Below are positions 12,392-26,289 of a stretch of 64,000 bases of DNA, one piece after another (position 1 is the first letter of the stretch; every line of letters starts with the position of its first letter). Source of the DNA: Maylandia zebra (lineage: Eukaryota > Chordata > Actinopteri > Cichliformes > Cichlidae); NCBI RefSeq assembly GCF_041146795.1, contig NC_135187.1, positions 1,037,501-1,101,500 of the forward strand. Reading direction: 5' to 3'. Below the pieces are notes generated by a model. That model did not search any database. It had not been told where the DNA came from and saw only the letters and a list, made by a program, of their open reading frames with translations. The position numbers and the translations under genes were made by a program.

Positions 12392-15300
12392 ATTAGTATC
12401 CACTCCAGCATCCATTCAGTCTTTATATATGGATTTAATAACGGCTGTTCTAGTGTGTGAGGTGTGTTCACAATGTCACACAGACAATACAAGGCTCAAC
12501 ATGACGACCTGTCCTGAAGATTAAAGTCACGTAAGGTAGAGTTCATTTGAAAAGTAAAATAAATTAAAGCTGCCAGCAGTGATGATGGGGAACTTGCACA
12601 TCAGCGCACGTTGAAGTGTGCTGCAGTTGAAGTAGGCTGGTGGTCACTTCCTGTCCCGGGAAGACATCGTCTGATATGTCATGTAGTTGTGTGTCCTTTG
12701 AAATCCACAACAGAAATCTCACGTACATCGCCTGTTGCTTATTTAATGCTACCAGCAAAGAATCAAGACTTTTCATGAAAACTGAAAAGCTCTGAGCATT
12801 AACATCAAGAAGTCACCAAAGATCATGCTACTCCAATTCAGTCTCTAGCAGTTCATTAGAATACAAGGTTTGACTATAGTGAAAACACCACCAAAATTAC
12901 ACTTGACCCAAACATTGACTTGTTGTTGGGTTTACGGCAGCGAGGTCAAACTCATTTTACATCTCCAAACACACTCACCTCATTTTGAGTCTATGTGGGC
13001 CAGACCAGTGAAACTCTCCTTTCTGTTAGTGCACAGAAGTTTGACAACACATTTTATCCCTGAGATATCTTAAATAACAAATGAAACAACAACCAGCAGC
13101 GAGCAGCAGGGACAATATCCCCGCCTATCCTGGGTAACGCACCTGCCCCCAAGATCCTACGTGTATGTTGCTATGTCAAGAGATGTAATGGCTATAGCGT
13201 AATTAAAAAGGAGCAACAAATGGCCGCACAGCACAGCCAGCTAAGATAAAATCAGATAGAAAAGATAGATCTTTATTGTCACTGTTACAACAACAATGAA
13301 AGGCAGTTTGGCATCTCTCCATTAGCAGTATGTAGATTCTTTACATTAAAATTACTTTAGAATAAAAGATAAAAGACACACAGCTATATACATTTGTATA
13401 CAAGTTATATATGCTGTAAGGTGCCATATAAAGGCACCCCCCCCCCCCCCCCCCCCCAAGACCCTGCCTGTGTGAATAATGTGTTGTCACAGGAAGCCTC
13501 GAGAGGAGAAGGCATGGGATGGCCAGGAGGTAGAGGACTACCCTCAGAAAGAGAGCGCTAGTAAGCACCCCTATTTCCTAAATCCTACCACAGGGAGAGT
13601 GGAGCACTCCCTGGCTACCTGTTGGACTTCCCAAGACTACACACAGATCCCAGGCTGGTGTAAGTTTGAGATAAGTCACTGCAAACATCCACCCAAACTG
13701 TATCAACTGCACCCCATCCTCCCTCACCCCCTTGTGGCCCAACAGGCACTCAGGAGCCCCAGAGACAGACCGGATGTGGGTCAAGACGTGTTATTATTTG
13801 TGTTGTAGATGCCTCAGTTGAAGATCTAGGGACTTTTTCCAGTTCATAATGTACATACGTGTGTGTTGTGATATTAGTTTTGTTGTGTTGTTGCCTAACA
13901 GAATCTCCATTTTCCTACATCATGTTGTATCACAACATAGAAATGCATCATCACAGAACTGAAGGTCACACAGGACAGGTTTTCGTGTGACGTGTTGTCT
14001 CCTGTTTGACGGATATGTGGCATTCCTCAGTGAAGGCTCAACCATCTCAAGTACATGCTGGGAAATGCTTTAAGCTGTTTTTGGACCTCAGTACAGAAAC
14101 AATGAATGTTAATTCTCAACATCTGTTAACGCACAGGAGACTAAACTATGAGGTGTGGCTGCAAGTTTATGCAACTAGAAGCAGCTTCAATAACCACACC
14201 TCTTATGACTGATTGTGCGACAGAGAAAGGCCGGGATCAAACCTGCTCAGCTATATTTTATAAACTGCTGTGTGTGCTGCTGTTCATATGCATATCTCCA
14301 AAGAACTAAAAGAAAATCCATGTGTTGGAATAACTTCAGAATAAATTAATGAACAAATCTGCATCAATTAATTTCCAGAGTTGCACCAGATCAGCAAGAT
14401 TCATAAAACAAGTTCAACAAAGCAGAAATATGTTGTGTATATATATATATATATATAAATCCCTGACCTGTGTTACAGTATAAGACACTTACTGGGCATC
14501 TGTGGTACTATTATTTTAACTGTGTTGATAATATGTGGTTTATTGCAGCTGCACTTTTTTTACTCTTTATCATGCTGCTGTTACAGAAAAAAATAAACCC
14601 TCGTGCGATCAATGAAGGATGTGTATATCTAAAGTCTTTACAAATAAACTATTTACATAAAGTGACTGATTCACACTGGTGTTGTTTTAGGCTCAAAGAA
14701 ATAAAAGTTTACACCTTTAAAGACTGTAAGCATCCTTTACTCTCACTTTTTGATACCTGTGTATATTTGAAGATTTGAAGGTGCAAAAGATGAACCCAGT
14801 CAGGTCTGAAAAGTGAACATAATGCTGAAATGCATTAAACCTGCATTTTTAATCATGGCCAGCGGTACTCGGTGGCTATATTCAATTTATTACAGCACAA
14901 GTGTGTAAGTGTCTTTTAGTCGGGTCTCACCTTGTGTCTCTGATAACTGATGAATGACTTCCTGCATTAAGTGTTGCAAGAAGAAAATGAAAGCAAGCTC
15001 CCAACTCGCAAGAATGCCTTTAAAACTGACTTCTTATTTCCATTGATGAAAACTTCTTCATTTCAAGTAAATGAACCAGTAATATTTAGAATGTGTGTAA
15101 AAGAAAAGACAAAAAAGAGAGAAATCAGAGTTATTTTGATGTGGACGCTGACTGCCCACCGAGCACCACCAACCTGTAAATGTTGATTCTCCGTCTAAAT
15201 CTAGTCAGCCAGTTGTGAGATTTAGTTAATCCAAAACTAATCACCGAATATTTGTTTTCTTCTGTCAGATTTTATTATCCAAAATGGTCATCTTTTATGG

Positions 15301-15465
15301 ACCACATAGAGTCCTAATGTAGCCATAAAGATACAATCACATAAATGTAGTCATAGTCACACAGAGAAAATGTCGAAGCTCACGTCAAAACATGTCACAA
15401 ATATGTGTGTGTGTGTGTGTGTCTGTGTGTGTGTAAGTGCTAAAATTAAAGTGATGACTGTTTCA
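12392..15465. other. Intergenic part of unit B, no gene seen
   Basis: Near-identical to 5103-8177, including the antisense LINE-like tail and a 21-C run at 13437-13457. It differs from unit A by small changes such as ATAAAGGCA in place of AAAAAG just before the C run. Confidence 0.7.
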
Positions 15466-15662
15466 GGAGGACAATAGGAGAGAGATGCAGGTAAATAAAA
15501 GTTTAGTGCACACACCTTAAACCATGACGATAACTACCATTACTCCACCTGCACATATTTGTCCTCAGGTTCATGTTGGCTGATTATAAAAAGAGGAGAT
15601 GAAGTCAGAGAACATCACTTTCTTTCACTGCAGTGGACGACTTACAAGCAAAGAAATACTAT
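15466..15662 (+). promoter_or_regulatory. Promoter and non-coding exon 1 of mucin gene C
   Basis: TATA box at 15585-15592; exon 1 ends at 15662 before GTAAGT. Same conserved upstream block as the other copies. Confidence 0.8.
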
Positions 15663-15897
15663 GTAAGTAACCCTAATATTAAATATATATCTGACATCTA
15701 CATGTGAATTTAAGATGAATTGATAGATTTATTTCTGGAAATGATCTTTTGGCAACATATGGTGTAATTTAGGCAGCAATTTGTTGTGTTGTGTTTATCT
15801 TAAAGTTCTGAAGGTTTTTTTATGCTTCTGTTTTTGTTTTGTTTTTTGCTATTACCCTTGATAAATAATATATGACACATTCACACACACACACAGC

Positions 15898-15998
<101 letters not shown>

Positions 15999-16405
15999 TG
16001 ATTTAATGGGTGAGTGATTATATGTCAATATTGGAGTTGATTAACACTATAAACATGAAGTGGTGACTTTTGCTCTGATTTACAGTCAGGAACAATGAGG
16101 TCATGATAGTCAGAGCCTTTCCTTCATGATTTCTTAATTTCTTCTTGTTGCTTTTGCGTGTACAAGCACCTCGTTGAGAGATGTGGACTATCACAAAGAC
16201 AGTACTATAGAAAAAAAATCTATATTTTAAATTATGTAATTGAATAGGAACTTTTTTATATTATGAGTTTTAGATCTCAAACTTCTTTTCAAGATAACTT
16301 TAGAAAGTTTAATTAAGGCAATTGTAGGAATAATGCTTTCTTTAAATCATAATAACCACAGTGAATTTTTATTTTCAGAGACAGGAGCAGAAAATCAGCA
16401 TCACC

Positions 16406-18038
16406 ATGATCGCAAAGATGTTTCTCATCGTTCTTCTTGTTGTTGGTAGGAAAAAAATTAATTTGTCAAAGAATTTCCTATTCATAAAGATGTGGTTAAT
16501 GTGAAATATGAAAATGATGTAAGATTCTCTACACAGCCTGCTGCAACGCAGCGACAACAACCACATCTGCAGCGACAACAACCACATCTGCAGCGACAAC
16601 AACCACATCTGCAGCGACAACAACCACAGCTGCTCCAACAACAACCACAACTGCAGCGACAACAACCAGATCTGCAGCGACAACAACCACATCTGCAGCG
16701 ACAACAACCACATCTGCAGCGACAACAACCACAGCTGTTCCAACAACAACCACAGCTACAGGGACAACAACCACAGCTGCTCCAACAACAACCACAGCTG
16801 CACCGACAACAACTACAGCTGTTCCAACAACAACCACAGCTGCAGCGAAAACAACTACAGCTGCACCGACAACAACTACAGCTGCGACAACAACAACCAC
16901 AGCTGCTCCAACAACAACCACATCTGCTCCAACAACAATCACAGCTGCCCCAACAACAACCACAGCTGTTCCAACAACAACCACAACTGCAGCGACAACA
17001 ACTACAGCTGCACCGACAACAACTACAGCTGCGACAACAACAACCACAGCTGCTCCAACAACAACCACATCTGCACCGACAACAACTACAGCTGCGACAA
17101 CAACAACCACAACTGCAGCGACAACAACCACAGCTGCTCCAACGACAACCACAACTGCAGCGACAACAACCACAGCTGTTCCAACGACAACCACAACTGC
17201 AGCGACAACAACCACAGCTGCTCCAACAACAACCACAGCTGCACCGACAACAACTACAGCTGCGACAACAACAACCACAACTGCAGCGACAACAACCACA
17301 GCTGCTCCAACAACAACTACAACTGCAGCGACAACAACCACAGCTGCTCCAACAACAATCACAACTGCAGCGACAACAACCACAGCTGCTCCAACAACAA
17401 TCACAACTGCAGCAACAACAACCACAGCTGTTCCAACAACAATCACAACTGCAGCGACAACAACCACAGCTGCTCCAACAACAATCACAACTGCAGCAAC
17501 AACAACCACAGCTGCTCCAACAACAATCACAACTGCAGCGACAACAACCACAGCTGCTCCAACAACAATCACAACTGCAGCAACAACAACCACAGCTGTT
17601 CCAACAACAATCACAACTGCAGCGACAACAACCACAGCTGCTCCAACAACAATCACAACTGCAGCGACAACAACCACAGCTGCTCCAACAACAATCACAA
17701 CTGCAGCGACAACAACCACAACTGCTCCAACAACAATCACAACTGCAGCAACAACAACCACAGCTGTTCCGACAATAACCACAACTGCCGCGACAACAAC
17801 TGCAGCTGCTTCAACAACAACCACAACCGCAGCAACAACAACAACAACAACAACACCAGCAACAACAACCACAACTGTTCCAACAACAACCAAAACTGCC
17901 GCGACAACAACTACAGCTGCTTCAACAACCATAACTGCAGCGACAGCAACAACCACCTCCTCTGCTATTCTCAACAACATCAGCTTCCTTACAGTAGTTC
18001 TGGCTCTGTCGTCACATGTACTCAGATCATGTTTTTAA
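16406..18038 (+). CDS. Mucin-like Thr-rich protein, copy C
   Basis: Coding exons 16406-16445 and 16537-18038 give 513 residues. The signal peptide has one change (MIAKMFLIVLLVV). Intron 2 is 3 bp shorter than in A because one ATG triplet is missing before the acceptor. In its second half the heptads alternate regularly between TTTTAAP and a version with Ile (PTTITTAA), a higher-order period of about 42 bp between roughly 17,300 and 17,760. The C-terminal tail is unchanged. Poly(A) signal at 18291-18296. Confidence 0.8.
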
Positions 18039-18290
18039 CATTTCTTAAGTTCACATCCTCCAAATGAAGCAACAAACTGAAGTACCTGTGACGATTTGAA
18101 ATGTTTAAGTAACCCAATGTTTAATCATATATTTATTCTTATTTATTATGGTTTTATTTATTTATTTATATCTATCAGAGAGAAGTTGTTAAATGTTTTC
18201 CTGATGTTTGTGTGTTCCAAACTTGTGTGATCAGAGGACTGATATTAAAAATATAGTGATGTCTACAATCTCAACACTGAGCTTATCATA

Positions 18291-18296
18291 AATAAA
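18291..18296 (+). terminator. Poly(A) signal of gene C
   Basis: AATAAA, same position relative to the stop as in the other copies. Confidence 0.7.
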
Positions 18297-18481
18297 GTCT
18301 TTTTGCACTGATTAATAAGTGTCTCCTGACTTTTTAAAGATGAGAATAATTTCTCATAATAATCATTTCTCTACAATAGTCAGTGTTAATACTGAGTTAT
18401 ATTCAGCTTTGTTTATATTTCTGCAAATCACAATAGTTATTTCATCATGTTTCCTGTTGTAAATTAAAGACCCTGCAGTAT

Positions 18482-19280
18482 TTGGAAGATGAGATGAGAC
18501 GAGATGAGATGCCTTTATTAGTCCCACGAGTGGGAAATTTCAACCTTGAAGCAGAGTCGATTATGAGCTCCCGAAGCTCCTTCTGTGGGGCGAATTCCGC
18601 TGGATCCATAACCTGGCGGGTCAATACTGTCACGGCAAATGGGATGAGCCGTGTGGAGAAAAATAAAGGAGGATCCAATTGTAGGCACTCGTGGAGGTGC
18701 GAAGGACGTTTATTGTAAAAAATAAAACACAAGTGGAAAACGGCAAACGGAACTAAAGATAATCTGAACTGGGAAAACTAAACTACTAGACATGAACACG
18801 AACATGGAGGAGGTTGAGCAGAGGCATATGACGGTAGACAGCAGGGAGAACACGTGGATGAAACACGGTAGATTCACAGACAGACCAGCGACTACAACAT
18901 AAGAAGACATGACTTAAATACACACAGAAGAACACAAGGAGATTACACACAGGTGGGGAACACAGCTGGAAGTAATTGACGAGATGAGACAAGGGAGGCA
19001 AAACTGAATACGCTCACATAAAACACGGACCTTCACAATAAAACAGGAAACAGGAAATAACAACACAAAGACGCAGACTAGACACTGAACTAAACATGCA
19101 GAAAAATGAGGGCATCGAAACTGAACCTAAGAACTGACCCCTCAACCAGAATGACCTGAAACATAGAATTGTAATAATAATCAACAAAGCACAACAAGAG
19201 AATCAGAAAATAATCCATAATACAAAGTCAAACCAAAACATCTCAAAATACTGTGTCAAAACTGACCCAGAACCATGACA
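18482..19280 (-). mobile_element. Antisense LINE tail / gag start / LTR composite (unit C)
   Basis: Same structure and junctions as in unit A; LTR at 18628-19280. Confidence 0.75.
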
Positions 19281-21138
19281 ATTAGTATCCACTCCAGCAT
19301 CCATTCAGTCTTTATATATGGATTTAATAACGGCTGTTCTAGTGTGTGAGGTGTGTTCACAATGTCACACAGACAATACAAGGCTCAACATGACGACCTG
19401 TCCTGAAGATTAAAGTCACGTAAGGTAGAGTTCATTTGAAAAGTAAAATAAATTAAAGCTGCCAGCAGTGATGATGGGGAACTTGCACATCAGCGCACGT
19501 TGAAGTGTGCTGCAGTTGAAGTAGGCTGGTGGTCACTTCCTGTCCCGGGAAGACATCGTCTGATATGTCATGTAGTTGTGTGTCCTTTGAAATCCACAAC
19601 AGAAATCTCACGTACATCGCCTGTTGCTTATTTAATGCTACCAGCAAAGAATCAAGACTTTTCATGAAAACTGAAAAGCTCTGAGCATTAACATCAAGAA
19701 GTCACCAAAGATCATGCTACTCCAATTCAGTCTCTAGCAGTTCATTAGAATACAAGGTTTGACTATAGTGAAAACACCACCAAAATTACACTTGACCCAA
19801 ACATTGACTTGTTGTTGGGTTTACGGCAGCGAGGTCAAACTCATTTCACATCTCCAAACACACTCACCTCATTTTGAGTCTATGTGGGCCAGACCAGTGA
19901 AACTCTCCTTTCTGTTAGTGCACAGAAGTTTGACAACACATTTTATCCCTGAGATATCTTAAATAACAAATGAAACAACAACCAGCAGCGAGCAGCAGGG
20001 ACAATATCCCCGCCTATCCTGGGTAACGCACCTGCCCCCAAGATCCTACGTGTATGTTGCTATGTCAAGAGATGTAATGGCTATAGCGTAATTAAAAAGG
20101 AGCAACAAATGGCCGCACAGCACAGCCAGCTAAGATAAAATCAGATAGAAAAGATAGATCTTTATTGTCACTGTTACAACAACAATGAAAGGCAGTTTGG
20201 CATCTCTCCATTAGCAGTATGTAGATTCTTTACATTAAAATTACTTTAGAATAAAAGATAAAAGACACACAGCTATATACATTTGTATACAAGTTATATA
20301 TGCTGTAAGGTGCCATATAAAGGCACCCCCCCCCCCCCCCCCCCAAGACCCTGCCTGTGTGAATAATGTGTTGTCACAGGAAGCCTCGAGAGGAGAAGGC
20401 ATGGGATGGCCAGGAGGTAGAGGATTACCCTCAGAAAGAGAGCGCTAGTAAGCACCCCTATTTCCTAAATCCTACCACAGGGAGAGTGGAGCACTCCCTG
20501 GCTACCTGTTGGACTTCCCAAGACTACACACAGATCCCAGGCTGGTGTAAGTTTGAGATAAGTCACTGCAAACATCCACCCAAACTGTATCAACTGCACC
20601 CCATCCTCCCTCACCCCCTTGTGGCCCAACGGGCACTCAGGAGCCCCAGAGACAGACCGGATGTGGGTCAAGACGTGTTATTATTTGTGTTGTAGATGCC
20701 TCAGTTGAAGATCTAGGGACTTTTTCCAGTTCATAATGTACATACGTGTGTGTTGTGATATTAGTTTTGTTGTGTTGTTGCCTAACAGAATCTCCATTTT
20801 CCTACATCATGTTGTATCACAACATAGAAATGCATCATCACAGAACTGAAGGTCACACAGGACAGGTTTTCGTGTGACGTGTTGTCTCCTGTTTGACGGA
20901 TATGTGGCATTCCTCAGTGAAGGCTCAACCATCTCAAGTACATGCTGGGAAATGCTTTAAGCTGTTTTTGGACCTCAGTACAGAAACAATGAATGTTAAT
21001 TCTCAACATCTGTTAACGCACAGGAGACTAAACTATGAGGTGTGGCTGCAAGTTTATGCAACTAGAAGCAGCTTCAATAACCACACCTCTTATGACTGAT
21101 TGTGCGACAGAGAAAGGCCGGGATCAAACCTGCTCAGC
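19281..21138. other. Intergenic part of unit C before the insertion, no gene seen
   Basis: Near-identical to the matching part of units A and B, with a 19-C run at 20326-20344 and the antisense LINE-like tail before it. Confidence 0.7.
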
Positions 21139-21208
21139 TATATTTTATAAACTGCTGTGTGTGCTGCTGTTCATATGCATATCTCCAAAGAACTAAAAGA
21201 AAATCCAT
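21139..21208 (+). repeat. Left copy of 70-bp direct repeat flanking the Gypsy insert
   Basis: Identical to 26220-26289. This stretch occurs once in units A, B, D and E. The true insertion point, judged from the LTR edge, is at its left end. Confidence 0.9.
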
Positions 21209-24200
21209 TACAGCAGAAGTCAACATTGCAGGTTGCAACTGCCCGTGTCTACTGGATACTGGTTCCCAGGTTACCACAATTCCAGTTTCATTCTATAATG
21301 AGCATCTCTCCGATCAGCCAGTCCACCCATTGAATGAGCTTCTTCATGTGGAGGGGGCTGCTGGTCAATGTGTTCCATACCTTGGGTATGTTGAGGTTGC
21401 CATGACATTTCCAAAAGACTTTCTTGGGAGTGACTTCCCAGTTCAAACGCTTGCACTTGTTGTTCCTGATGTGAGACCTGATTATCCAACCTCAGTACTT
21501 GTTGGCATGAATACACTTGAAATTCTTTATGAACAATTCTCTTCTAGTAACTGTTCATCATTCCAGCCTACCTCTTACGGGTACAGAGCAGTTCTGCAAA
21601 CTCTCCAAGTGACATACCAACAGAATTGGATTGATCATCTTGGTGTTGTGACGACCCTTAGTAAATCTCCTGTGCTAATTCCAGCTGGCTGCACAGTTGT
21701 GGTCGAGGGTTCTGCCAAGCTTCTCAGCCCAGCTAGTCAATGTGTTGTCATTCAGCACCCGGGTTCAGGCCTGCCGGGTGGTTTGTGTGTCAGTAATTGT
21801 CTAGTCGCTTTTAAAGGTGGTACACATACTCAGGTTCCAGTTGTTGTGTCAAACAGAACAGAGCAAGACATCTACATACCAGCTTTGAGTGTCATTGCAG
21901 AGCTGGGAGCCTATGACTGCATAGTCTCTGAGCACAGTGTGACCAACCCCCCAGATCGGGAGATGGTGTCAACACCACTCACTTTCAAATTTGGCGAGTC
22001 ACCAATACCAGCAGAATGGAGAGAACGGATCACAACAAAACTAAATGCCATGTCTGAAGTTTTTTCACATCATGACTTGGACTTTGGTTGCACTAAGGAA
22101 GTGAAGCATCACATCAAGCTCCATGACAATACCCCTTTTAAACACAAAGCAAGACCTATTCATCCCCAGGACATAGAAGCTGTTCGTAAACATCTTCGAG
22201 AGCTTCTAGATGCTGGTGTTATCAGGGAGTCGGAGTCATCATTTTCATCACCAATGGTGGTTGTCAAGAAGAAAAATGGAGACATTCGACTATGTATTGA
22301 CTACCGCAAACTCAACCTGCAAACGATTAAGGATGTGTACGCATTGCCCAACTTGGAGGAATCGTTTACAGCACTCACTGGATCGAAATGGTTCTCTGTG
22401 CTTGATCTCAAATCTGGTTATTATCAGATAGAGATGGATGAAGCTGATAAAGCCAAAACCGCTTTTGTAACGCCAATTGGGTTTTGGGAGTTCAACCGAA
22501 TGCCTCAAGGAGTTACTAATGCACCTTCAACGTTCCAAAGACTCATGGAGAGGTGCATGGGAGACTTGCACTTGAAAGAGGTCCTCGTGTTTTTGGATGA
22601 TTTGATCATATTCTCCAACACTCTTGAGGAGCACGAAGACCGTTTGCTGAGGGTGTTGAATCGCTTGAGAGAATTTGGGTTAAAACTTTCTCCAGAAAAA
22701 TGCAAATTCTTTCAGACATCCGTCCGATACTTGGGCCACATTGTTTCAGAAAATGGTGTTGAGACAGACCCAGAAAAGGTTGCCACCTTGAAATCCTGGC
22801 CAATTCCAACCAACCTGAAGACCTTGAAATCTTTTCTGGGATTCGCTGGCTACTATAGGCGTTTTATTAAGGGATATGCCATGATTGCCAAGCCACTCAA
22901 CAACCTCACGCGTGGATATCCATCCACACACAAAAGCTCCAAAAATGAGACTTCTAAGAGCTCACAGTTTGATCCCAAGCACTCCTTTGGTTCCAGGTGG
23001 AGTCCTGAATGTCAGTTGGCTTTTGATACCCTCATTGACAAACTTACCACTGCACCAGTTCTAGGTTTTGCTGATCCGGCACTGCCTTACATTCTCCACA
23101 CAGATGCCAGCACCAACGGATTGGGCGCTGCCCTTTACCAAGAGCAAGAGGGGAGACTTAGGGTGATAGCCTATGCTAGTAGGGGGTTGGAGCTGATTGA
23201 TGGTATCCTCTATAGGATAAGATATGAAAATGAACAACCATCATACCAACTGGTCCTTCCGACAGAACTGCGGCAAACTGTTCTCCACAGCCTCCACAAT
23301 GATATGGGCCACCTGGGAGTGGAACGGACCCTTGACCTTGCCAGGACTCGGTTCTATTGGCCAAGAATGGCAGTGGATGTGGAAAATAAAATAAAAACCT
23401 GTGGCCGGTGTGTTCGCCGGAAAAGCTTGCCGGAGAGAGCTGCTCCTCTGGTTAACATTCGGACATCACGTCCGCTTGAACTCATTTGTATGGATTTCCT
23501 CAGTCTCGAGCCCGATACCAGCAACACCAAAGACATCCTGGTACTGACAGATCATTTTACCAAATATGCCCTTGCCATTCCAACACCAAACCAAAAGGCA
23601 AAAACTGTGGCTAACTGTCTTTGGGAAAACTTCATTGTTTATTATGGAATTCCAGAAAGACTCCATACAGATCAAGGGCCAGACTTTGAGTCGAAATTGA
23701 TAAAGGAGTTATGCGCCCTGTTGGGAGTCCAAAAGTGTCACACAACACCGTACCATCCAAGAGGAAACCCAGTAGAGAGGTTTAATCGCACTCTACTGGC
23801 CATGTTGGGAACTCTTGAATCCAAACAGAAATCCAAATGGAAACAGTTTGTGAAACCACTTGTCCATGCCTACAACTGTACCAAAAATGAAGTCACTGGC
23901 TACACCCCATACGAACTAATGTTTGGACGTTGTCCTCGTCTCCCCATTGACCTCGCTTTTAATCTTCCTGTACGTGAGAAAGAACAACAGACACATTCAC
24001 AGTATGTACAAGACTTAAAAGCTAGGTTGAAATAAAGTTATCTGCTATCTTCAAAGAATGCTGCAAAGAACGCTGAGAGGAACAAGACTCGATTTGACCA
24101 ACGTATTATACCGTCCAAGCTAGAAGTTGGAAGCAGAGTTTTGGTACGGAACATGAGGCTGAGGGGTAAACATAAACTTGCTGACAAATGGGAACCAGAT

Positions 24201-24947
24201 GTCTTTGTAGTGCTGAAATGTGCCAAAGATCTCCCCGTCTACACTGTAAAACCAGAATGCAAAAACGGCCCAATTCGCACATTGCACAGAGATCTCCTTC
24301 TTCCGTGTGGGTTTCTTCCTGCAACAGAGTCAGGACCATCAGATGAGACTATTCCAATCACACCCTCTTTAACTCGTCAACAGGCCAAGAAACAACAGGA
24401 ATCTCCTGAGTACTTTGTTGAAGAGAATGTATTTGAACCGACCTTTGTCCACCTTGCCCCGCTCCCAATGGAGTTTAGAGTGGAGAAGTCTCTCAACCCC
24501 CTACAGTCTTTTCCCAGTGGTGAGGAGGAAAGACTTCCTCCAACATCTACACCTGAAATGGAATCAGCTGGAGAAGCTCTGTCAGGATCCCAGAGGGAAG
24601 ACCCATTGGAGTTTGACGCTGATGAGACATCAGGGGAAGATTTGCTTGAAATCTTACCCGAACCCATTCTTGAAACCATGTCTACAGACTTGTCCGATCC
24701 TGGAGTCTCTGACAACTTAGCGGCCGAGCCTAGTCCTGTGACATTACCAACTCTTAATTGCTCAGATTCGGTTATTGACCCCCCTCTGAGGCGGTCAACG
24801 CGTCACAGATCACCACCTAGGCGACTTCAGTATGCCCGCTTAGGCAATCCATTGATATCAGTTGTTCAGTCTCTGTTACATAGTCTGTCAGATGCTTTGA
24901 CCACCGCAACCACCAATTCTAACCCTTCAGTCGTACATATTGTGTAG
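21209..24947 (+). pseudogene. pol: Gypsy pol (protease, RT, RNase H remnant, integrase), broken
   Basis: One frame runs through the whole region apart from a single in-frame TAA at 24033-24035, soon after the integrase core. Visible parts: aspartic protease LLDTGS with its Asp codon at 21255; RT with DYRKLN, MPQGV and catalytic FLDD (Asp codons at 22596 and 22599); RNase H start with HTDAS (23103); then a jump from YASRGL directly to the integrase linker, so most of RNase H has been lost in frame; integrase zinc finger (CGRC); and an Asp-Asp-Glu triad at 23493, 23670 and 23775. After the stop the C-terminal integrase region and an acidic tail continue to the TAG at 24947. The open frame extends about 35 codons upstream into array DNA by chance. 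RNA-dependent DNA synthesis and integration are known family roles; this copy should be inactive. Confidence 0.9.
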
Positions 24948-24990
24948 TGTTGTCATGCAACGGGACGTGCATGTATTCAAGGGGGGAGGG

Positions 24991-26219
24991 TGTAACCCAG
25001 AGTAATTTCCTGCACTTATTTCCTGCCATTGAACGCATCACAAATGCATGACTCCAACCACATGACTTTGCTCAGCCAATCGAATGGCATGTAGGTCATA
25101 GTAAGCCTGTCTCGGCTTCCTCCCGTCAGATGCGTGGAGGCAAGCCAGGTGACAGAGCTGCTGCAGGTGTGTATTGGCAAACATTTGCTTTTCCCGTTTT
25201 AATGCATTTTTTTAACACCAACTAACTTATGCAACTTAGATGCTGATTACTATGAGCCAGAGCCATAATGTTGTTGTGCACTGAACAGAACGGAATTGGT
25301 GAGTTTGAACTTTTAATTGACTGTTTGTATTGCTACCAGCTGACCCTAATCGGCTGCTGCCGGTCCAAACAATTTGATTTTGATTTGACTGATAGTTGTT
25401 GAATAACAAATGTTGTGGAGCTACATAGTATGTATGTATGTAGCAGTTGAAATGTTTTCAGTTAAATCCTTATTGGTTAGAAATATTATATTTAACCAAT
25501 ATATTGTTTGTTTATTTTTATAAATTGTGTACACAGGAACAAGAATAACTTAATGTCTTTAGCTTAATTGGCTGACATTTTTGTATGTTATTCTTGTGAT
25601 TTCTTATTGGCCTTGTTTATTTAATGCAGGCCAGGTGAACCTTTTTTGGGTATGAAAAAGGATGGCGAGCCAATGAACGGCTAGGAGCAGGACTCATTCT
25701 GCATTGAAGCTTCCACTGGACTGGTAGGAAGCTATCAAAGACGACGCTCTGTCCCGTAATATCCGAATACACTGATTTCCACAATCATACACACCAGTTC
25801 CCCCGTTTATGGACAATAGCGCTTGGACATCTCTCATGGATATTCAGATAAAACTCATGGACTTCAGTGTGGATCAGTGTTTTCGATGTTAACATGTGTT
25901 ATTTATGGGGAACTTTTTTTTGAGAATCTATATTGCTTGGTATAAGCCAGAAGAATTTGCTTAGTTGTTTTTGTGCACGCCCACTGGGTTTTTCTATTAA
26001 TTAAATGGCTACAGCAGGAATGATTATTTAAGCTTTCATTTTCTTTTCTTAATTTTCTTTGCTTTCGGTTAAATACATGGTACCTGCAAAAGCATTTTGT
26101 GTTGTGTGTATTTAATTACTGCCCATCAGCTCCAGTAGCATTCCTAAATCTTCTGATTAATAATAATCACACTCAATCCCTAGCCTGTATTAACTCATTA
26201 GCGCTACATCAGTGTTACA
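24991..26219 (+). repeat. 3' LTR of the Gypsy element
   Basis: 1229 bp with perfect TGTAAC...GTTACA ends, directly after the polypurine tract and directly before array sequence. No partner 5' LTR is present. Confidence 0.85.
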
Positions 26220-26289
26220 TATATTTTATAAACTGCTGTGTGTGCTGCTGTTCATATGCATATCTCCAAAGAACTAAAAGAAAATCCAT
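26220..26289 (+). repeat. Right copy of 70-bp direct repeat flanking the Gypsy insert
   Basis: Identical to 21139-21208, and continues into ordinary unit sequence. Confidence 0.9.

Larger units (their letters stand above)
7811..15102 (+). repeat. Tandem unit B of the mucin-gene array
   Basis: 7292-bp unit with the same order of parts as unit A. It is shorter than A almost entirely because of the shorter repeat exon. Confidence 0.95.
21209..26219 (+). mobile_element. 5'-truncated Ty3/Gypsy LTR retrotransposon
   Basis: Starts abruptly just upstream of the protease active site and has no 5' LTR, primer-binding site or gag. It runs through protease, reverse transcriptase, RNase H remnant and integrase, then a purine tract (GGGGGGAGGG, 24981-24990) and a complete 3' LTR. 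The order protease-RT-RNase H-integrase is the standard Ty3/Gypsy one. Without a 5' LTR and with a broken pol it is not autonomous. Confidence 0.92.

Noticed and set aside
21102-21208. N-terminal part of the Gypsy pol frame upstream of 21,209
   Set aside because: These codons lie in ordinary array DNA present in all units. The frame is open there by chance.
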